From positions 62,001 through 126,000 of the forward strand of contig NZ_CP093311.1 in NCBI RefSeq assembly GCF_024498955.1: a stretch of 64,000 nucleotides of DNA, in the 5' to 3' direction. The position numbers and the translations under genes are program-made. The notes beneath the pieces are model-generated. The model saw only the letters and a program-made list of their open reading frames with translations, made no database searches and was not told the origin of the DNA. Position 1 is the stretch's first letter. Every line of letters begins with the position of its first letter. Below, piece by piece: positions 58,749-64,000 of the stretch. Source of the DNA: Thermomonas paludicola (GTDB taxonomy: Bacteria > Pseudomonadota > Gammaproteobacteria > Xanthomonadales > Xanthomonadaceae).

Positions 58749-58893
58749 CTCCCCATTGACCCTCGGGCCACGAATCGCCCACACCCTCCCAAAGAACCAG
58801 CGCAATCGGCCGATACACTGACGAGAAGCACGCATTTCGCGCATCCCGTGCGCAACCCGCACGGCAAACGCGACATCACACCAGGGCAAACGC

Positions 58894-61875
58894 ATGAGCG
58901 AGAGGCACCCCACGGATCAAGATCACGACGCACGTGACGATCACGCGGAGGGCGCCTCGGGCTTTGCCGCAACCGGTCTGTCGATCCTTGCCGCCACCGA
59001 CGTGCGCGCGGTTGCCGCAGCGCTCCTGCAAGGCCTGCAAGGTTGCGGCTTCCCGGCCAGTGCAGTGGCATGGACGGATCACGGGGAGCTGTTGTTCGAA
59101 CCCCCCGAGGCGGGCAGTCCCGAGCAGTCGCAGGCCGCCGTTGCGGCATTCGCCGGGCAACCGCAGACGGTCGCCGGTATCGCCGAAGCCCATTTGCTGC
59201 CGCCCGGTGCGGCCGATGCCGGCGCGGTCCTGCTGGCGCGCCCGGGCCGGCAGGGTGCACTTTCGCCCGTGCAGTCGCGCCTGCTGGCGCTGGCCGGGCG
59301 ACGCCTGTCCGAACTGTTCTCGATCCAGCGGCTGCACGCGACGGTCAAGGATCTGGGGCACGCCGAGAAGTTGCAGCATGCGTTGTTCGCGATCGCCGAC
59401 ATGGCCTCGTCCGAGCGCGACATGCAGAGCCTGCTGCACGGCCTGCACCAGATCATCGGCCAGCTCATGTACGCCGAGAACTTCTACATCGCGCTCTACA
59501 CCCCCGAACGCGACACCCTGCGCTTCATCTATTTCGTCGATGAAATGGATGGCGAAATGTATGACCCCGACCAGGAGATCCCGGCCTCGGAAATGGGCCG
59601 CAGCCTCACCCTCGGCCTGATTCGCCACGGTCGCGCGGTGCGCGGGCCGTCGGAGGACATCGCGCGCATGCTCAAGCTGCCGCAGGACGGCAAGTTCGGT
59701 ACGCCGTCGATCGACTTCATGGGCGTGCCGATGCGCCGCGACGGCCAGGTGATGGGCGCACTGGTGGTGCAAAGCTATCGCGAAGGCATGGGCTATACCC
59801 AGTCCGATTGCGCGGTGCTGGGATTCGTTGCCGAACACGTGCTCAACGCGGTGGAGCGCAAGCGCGGGCAGCAGGCACTGGAGCAGCGGGTGAAAGACCG
59901 CACCAGCGAGCTGGCGGCCGTCAACATCCAGCTGAAGGCGCAGATCGTCGAGCGCGAACGCGCCGCGCATTTGCAGGCCACCCTGTACCGGATCGCGGCG
60001 CTGGCCAACAACCAGGAAAGCGACGAGGATTTCTATCGCAGCATCCACCAGGCGGTGGGCGAGCTGCTCGATGCCGAGAATTTCTACATCGCCCTGGTTT
60101 CCGCGGATGGCGCGCGGCTGGAGATTCCCTACTCGGTGGATGCGGCAGGCGATCAGCGCAATGACCGCCCGCTGGGCCTCGGCCTGAGCGAATACGTCCT
60201 GCGCCACGGGCAAACCCTGCTGATCGACGATGCCGGCGTTCGCGACCTGGTGGCGCAAGGCGATGTCGATGCCAGCCACCATGCCAGCCGGACATCCGCC
60301 GTGTGCTGGCTCGGCGCGCCGCTGCAGGGCTCGGACGGGGTCATCGGCCTGGTCGTGGTGCAAAGCTATCGGCCGGATTTGACCTATGCCCAGCAAGACG
60401 CCGAGCTGCTGACCTTCGTCGCCCACCAGATCGCCAGCAGCGTGCAGCGCCGGCGGCAAGCCGAAGCGCTGCGCACGCTGAATGCCGAACTCGAGCAACG
60501 CGTGCAGGCCCGCACCCGCGAACTGCGCCGTGAAATATCGGTGCGTGAACAGGTGGAGGCGCAGCTCAAGCATCAGGTGATGCACGATCCCCTGACCGGC
60601 CTGCCCAACCGCCTGTATCTGCGCGATCGGCTGGATCGCGCCCTGTCCAGCCAGCAGCGCAATGCGCAACATCATTTCGCACTGCTCTACCTGGACGTCG
60701 ATCGCTTCAAGCTGTTCAACGACAGCCTGGGCCATCTGGCCGGCGATGTCGTCCTGCGCGAGGTCTCGCGCCGGTTGCTGGAATGCGTGCGCACGCCCGA
60801 TATCGTCGCGCGCCTGTCGGGTGACGAATTCGCGATCCTGCTGGAAGAAGGCCAGCAGCCAGCCACCGCCAGCAAGATTGCCCAGCGCATCCAGTCGCGG
60901 ATGCAGGCACCGATCCAGGTCGGCGAGCGCGACCTGCAGGCCTCGGTCAGCATCGGCATCGCGATCAGCCATCCGCGCTACCAGACCATCGACGAAATGC
61001 TGCATGACGCCGACGTGGCCCTGTATCGCGCCAAGGCGACCGGCCGGCAGCGCTTCGTGCTATTCGACGAAACCCAGCAAAAAGTCGCGATGAACGTGCT
61101 GGAGCTGGAGCTGGAGCTGCGCAACGCCTTGCACGTCGGCGAATTCCGGCCCTATTTCCAACCCATCGTGCAGCTGACCGATGGCCACACGGTGGGCTAC
61201 GAAGCGCTGATCCGCTGGCAACACCCGGTGCGCGGGTTGCTGGGCCCCGGCGAGTTCCTGCCGGTGGCGGAGGAAAGCGGGCTGATCGAGGCGATCGACT
61301 GGCACATGTACCGGCTGGCCTGCACCGAAGGTGCCACGCTGGTCGCCAACGGCGGCTTTGTCAGCATCAACATCTCGCCGCGCCATTTCCAGTACGAGGA
61401 CTTCGACCAGCGCCTGCTGGAGCTGCTGCGCGAAACCGGCTTCCCGCCGGCGCAGCTGCGCATCGAGGTCACCGAAAGCACCCTACTGGGCGATCCGGAG
61501 GCGGCGGCGCGGATCCTGCAGCGCCTGCAGGATGCCCACGTGGGTACCGCGCTCGACGACTTCGGCACCGGCTACTCCTCGCTCAGCTACGTGCATCGCT
61601 TCCCGCTGAAGTCGATCAAGATCGATCGCTCGTTCATCAGCGGCCTGGACCAGTCCGGCGCCAGCCGCAGCTGGGCGATCGTCGGCGCAGTGCAGAGCCT
61701 GGCCCAGTCGCTGAATCTGGACGTGGTTGCCGAGGGCGTGGAAACCGAAGGCCAGCGGCAAGCCCTGCTGGCGATGGGCTGCGCGCATGCGCAGGGGTTC
61801 CTGTTCGGCCGGCCACAAGCCTCGCTGCACTGGCTGGATGCGCCCCAGCCGGCGGTTTCGCCCGTGGAATCGTGA
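58894..61875 (+). CDS. GAF-GAF-GGDEF-EAL cyclic-di-GMP signalling protein
   Basis: The 993-residue protein has two GAF domains (about residues 150-310 and 350-520, each ending in a repeated VVQSYR motif), a GGDEF domain near 545-710 and an EAL domain near 720-980. The cyclase motif reads SGDEF at residues 642-646, a one-residue change from GGDEF. The EAL site is intact: EAL at 770-772, DDFGTGYSSL and KIDRSFI. It likely degrades cyclic-di-GMP in response to a GAF ligand; residual cyclase activity is possible. No transmembrane helix is seen. It is 145 bp after the lipoprotein gene. Confidence 0.9.
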   Translation: MSERHPTDQDHDARDDHAEGASGFAATGLSILAATDVRAVAAALLQGLQGCGFPASAVAWTDHGELLFEPPEAGSPEQSQAAVAAFAGQPQTVAGIAEAHLLPPGAADAGAVLLARPGRQGALSPVQSRLLALAGRRLSELFSIQRLHATVKDLGHAEKLQHALFAIADMASSERDMQSLLHGLHQIIGQLMYAENFYIALYTPERDTLRFIYFVDEMDGEMYDPDQEIPASEMGRSLTLGLIRHGRAVRGPSEDIARMLKLPQDGKFGTPSIDFMGVPMRRDGQVMGALVVQSYREGMGYTQSDCAVLGFVAEHVLNAVERKRGQQALEQRVKDRTSELAAVNIQLKAQIVERERAAHLQATLYRIAALANNQESDEDFYRSIHQAVGELLDAENFYIALVSADGARLEIPYSVDAAGDQRNDRPLGLGLSEYVLRHGQTLLIDDAGVRDLVAQGDVDASHHASRTSAVCWLGAPLQGSDGVIGLVVVQSYRPDLTYAQQDAELLTFVAHQIASSVQRRRQAEALRTLNAELEQRVQARTRELRREISVREQVEAQLKHQVMHDPLTGLPNRLYLRDRLDRALSSQQRNAQHHFALLYLDVDRFKLFNDSLGHLAGDVVLREVSRRLLECVRTPDIVARLSGDEFAILLEEGQQPATASKIAQRIQSRMQAPIQVGERDLQASVSIGIAISHPRYQTIDEMLHDADVALYRAKATGRQRFVLFDETQQKVAMNVLELELELRNALHVGEFRPYFQPIVQLTDGHTVGYEALIRWQHPVRGLLGPGEFLPVAEESGLIEAIDWHMYRLACTEGATLVANGGFVSINISPRHFQYEDFDQRLLELLRETGFPPAQLRIEVTESTLLGDPEAAARILQRLQDAHVGTALDDFGTGYSSLSYVHRFPLKSIKIDRSFISGLDQSGASRSWAIVGAVQSLAQSLNLDVVAEGVETEGQRQALLAMGCAHAQGFLFGRPQASLHWLDAPQPAVSPVES

Positions 61876-61953
61876 CGGTCATCTCATAAGCGCGGCGCCC
61901 GCCGGCGCCTCCGCGTTGCCTGCCCGCCGCAGCCGTCGTCCATAATGGCCGCG

Positions 61954-64000
61954 ATGCCCAATCGCCAGACTCCCGACCAAGCCGGCCTGTTCGACACGCT
62001 AGCGCATGCAGACACCCCGGCCGACGCCCGCATCGACACCGATGCAAAAGCGCCGTCGGACGAGGCTGCGGCAGGCGCACCGTTGCCGCTGCCCGGGTTT
62101 CTTGCTGCGGCCAGCGAAGCGTCGCCTGCGGCATTGCCGCCGCCACAACAGGCAGGCAAGGCCCGGACACCGCTGTGGGCGCGCCTGCTGGGGCGCCCGC
62201 TGTCGCCCTGGCTGAAACTGGACATCGAAGCCGACCCGCAGGTCGCGGCTGCGGCCTTGCGCCCGGTCTGCTACGTGCTGGAAGACTACGGCCTGTCCAA
62301 CGCCCTGATCCTGCAGCGCGCCTGCCGCGAAGCCGGCCTGCCGCCGCCGCTGCAGCCCATTGCCGGCGACCCGCTGGGCCGCAAGCGTTCCTATGTCGCG
62401 CTGTCACGCCGGCATGCCAACGCGCTGGGGCTGCTGCCCGGCGCCGAGCACAAGACCCATTCCGGCTCGCTGGCACGGCTGCTGGAAGCACACCGCGCCA
62501 ACCCGGCACTGGACGTGCAACTGGTGCCGGTATCGGTGTTCGTGGGCCAGGCGCCCAAGCGCAGCAGCGGTTGGTTTTCCGTGCTGTTCTCGGAAAACTG
62601 GACGCTGGTCGGGCGCTTCCGGCGCCTGCTCGCCATCCTGCTGAACGGCCGCGACACCCTGGTGCAGTTCTCTGCGCCGATCTCGGTGCGCGACACGGTG
62701 GCCGAGGGCCTGGAGCCCGAACGTACCGTGCGCAAGCTCTCGCGCGTGCTGCGCACCCATTTCCGGCGCCTGCGCGAGGTGGTGATCGGCCCCGACCTGT
62801 CCACCCGGCGCATGCTGGCCGATCAGGTGCTGTCGGCGCCGCAGGTCAAGGAGGCCATCGCCGATCAGGCGCGGCGCGACAAGATCAAGCCGGAAGACGC
62901 GTGGAAGAAGGCCAACGGTTATTTCTGGGAAATCGCCGCCGACTATTCCAATACGGTGGTGCGCTCGGCCAGCTTCGCGCTGACCTCGGTGTGGAATCGC
63001 ATCTACCGGGGCGTGCTGGTGCACCATCTCGACCAGTTCAAGCAGGAAGCCCCCGGCCATGAAGTGGTGTACGTGCCCAGTCACCGCAGCCACATGGACT
63101 ACCTGCTGCTGAGCTATCTGCTCTACAGCCACGGCATCGTGGCGCCGCACATCTTTGCCGGCATCAACCTCAACCTGCCGGTGGTGGGCACCCTCCTGCG
63201 CAAGGGCGGCGCCTTCTTCGCGCGCCGCAGCTTCAAGGGCAACGCGCTGTACTCGGCGGTGTTCCGCGAATACATGGCGCAGCTGGTGGCGGGCGGCTAT
63301 TCCATCGAATACTTCATCGAAGGCGGGCGTTCGCGCACCGGGCGTTTGCTGCAGCCCAAGGGCGGCTCGCTGGCGATGACCGTGCGCGCCTACCTGCGCC
63401 AGCCGTCCCGCCCGGTGCTGTTCCAGCCGGTGTACATCGGCTACGAGAAGCTGATGGAAGGCAGCAGCTACCTGGACGAGCTGTCCGGCAAGCCCAAGGA
63501 AAAGGAATCGATCTGGCAGCTGCTGGGCGGCATCCCCAAGGTGCTGCGCAGCAACTACGGGCAGGTGGTGGTGAACTTCGGCGAACGCATCCGCCTGGAT
63601 CGGATCCTGGCCGAACACGCGCCCGACTGGGATCACCAGCCGGTGCCCGATGATGAAAAACCGGCCTGGTTTGCGCGCACCGTCGATGCGCTGGCGCAAC
63701 GCATCCAGGTCAACGTCAACCGCGCCGCCGACGTCAACCCGATCAACCTGCTCGCGCTGGCGCTGTTGTCCACGCCCAAGCACGCGATGGGCGAGGCCGA
63801 CCTGCTGGCACAGATCGCGCTGAGCAAGACCCTGCTGGCCGAAGTGCCGTATTCCGACTGGGTGACGGTGACCCCGCATTCACCGGAGCAGATCATTGCG
63901 CACGGCGAAGAGATCGGCCTGATCACGCGCATCCGCCATCCGCTGGGCGACGTGCTGGGCGTGCATGGCGATGCCGCGGTGCTGCTGAGCTATTTCCGCA
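61954..64000 (+). CDS. plsB: Glycerol-3-phosphate acyltransferase PlsB (3' truncated by window)
   Basis: PlsB acylates sn-glycerol-3-phosphate with acyl-ACP or acyl-CoA at the inner membrane. 682 codons are visible and the frame is open at the right edge. The HX4D motif is HRSHMD (His377-Asp382), followed by RRSFKGN-type and the EGGRSRTGR motif near residue 455, and LFQPVYIGYEKL near residue 490. An Ala/Pro-rich N-terminal 80 residues precede the conserved core. The ATG at 61954 is preferred; an ATG at 61945 is in frame. The substrate comes from GpsA, encoded at 41.2 kb. Confidence 0.93.
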   Translation, partial: MPNRQTPDQAGLFDTLAHADTPADARIDTDAKAPSDEAAAGAPLPLPGFLAAASEASPAALPPPQQAGKARTPLWARLLGRPLSPWLKLDIEADPQVAAAALRPVCYVLEDYGLSNALILQRACREAGLPPPLQPIAGDPLGRKRSYVALSRRHANALGLLPGAEHKTHSGSLARLLEAHRANPALDVQLVPVSVFVGQAPKRSSGWFSVLFSENWTLVGRFRRLLAILLNGRDTLVQFSAPISVRDTVAEGLEPERTVRKLSRVLRTHFRRLREVVIGPDLSTRRMLADQVLSAPQVKEAIADQARRDKIKPEDAWKKANGYFWEIAADYSNTVVRSASFALTSVWNRIYRGVLVHHLDQFKQEAPGHEVVYVPSHRSHMDYLLLSYLLYSHGIVAPHIFAGINLNLPVVGTLLRKGGAFFARRSFKGNALYSAVFREYMAQLVAGGYSIEYFIEGGRSRTGRLLQPKGGSLAMTVRAYLRQPSRPVLFQPVYIGYEKLMEGSSYLDELSGKPKEKESIWQLLGGIPKVLRSNYGQVVVNFGERIRLDRILAEHAPDWDHQPVPDDEKPAWFARTVDALAQRIQVNVNRAADVNPINLLALALLSTPKHAMGEADLLAQIALSKTLLAEVPYSDWVTVTPHSPEQIIAHGEEIGLITRIRHPLGDVLGVHGDAAVLLSYFR

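Overview
The window is a GC-rich (roughly two thirds G+C), gene-dense bacterial chromosome segment. Several lineage-marking genes point to the family Xanthomonadaceae (Lysobacteraceae): an OleA/B/C/D olefin pathway, a XanB2-type chorismatase, an Ax21-family outer-membrane protein, a HemX/HemY/HemD block, an asparaginyl-dipeptidase-free S9 DPP-IV, and an sX13-like C-rich small RNA directly downstream of polA. The genus cannot be fixed from the sequence alone. I see no rRNA, tRNA, CRISPR, prophage or insertion sequence.

Layout. 35-4573: oleD, oleC and oleB on the minus strand, interrupted by a plus-strand SDR gene. 4666-6078: aldehyde dehydrogenase. 6117-6659: gamma-class carbonic anhydrase-like protein. 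6743-13947: a tightly overlapping seven-gene plus-strand operon (RDD, RDD, SpoIIM, DUF4129-like, DUF4350-like, MoxR ATPase, DUF58). 14046-15005: exported TonB-C-like protein. 15054-18326: aroE, hemB, a small membrane protein and xanB2, all minus. 18442-20757: DPP-IV peptidase, then GST and a FucP-like sugar transporter (minus). 23298-25502: uvrD. 25635-29219: cardiolipin synthase-like protein, DUF2782 protein, ABC exporter (minus). 29276-30391: a coiled-coil protein gene of clearly lower G+C. 30505-33267: polA followed by the sRNA. 33698-34177: DUF421 protein. 34174-39016: hemF, an EamA transporter, hemY, hemX and hemD (minus).

39062-42180: thioesterase, small exported protein, rhodanese, secB and gpsA. 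42277-44172: Ax21-like protein, trmL and an SDR (minus). 44278-47121: M16 double-domain peptidase. 47295-47609: DUF4156 lipoprotein. 47733-48749: oleA, about 43 kb from oleBCD. 48841-49688: TlpA-like thioredoxin plus EF-hand protein (minus). 49754-50581: mutM. 50643-54084: an ECF sigma factor paired with a Ser/Thr kinase-TPR receptor. 54050-54670: tdk. 54734-56743: rep. 56783-58748: two lipoproteins with a hairpin-rich, terminator-ending spacer between them. 58894-61875: GAF-GAF-GGDEF-EAL protein. 61954-end: plsB, cut by the window edge.

Functionally most of the window is housekeeping: heme synthesis (hemB, hemD, hemF, hemX, hemY), replication and repair (polA, uvrD, rep, mutM), lipids (gpsA, plsB, cls, ole), and envelope biogenesis (secB, M16, MoxR cluster). 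The parts most worth a second look are the split ole pathway, the MoxR-DUF58-SpoIIM-RDD operon, the sigma factor/kinase pair, the C-rich sRNA after polA, the hairpin-rich spacer near 57.7 kb, and the low-G+C coiled-coil gene beside polA.
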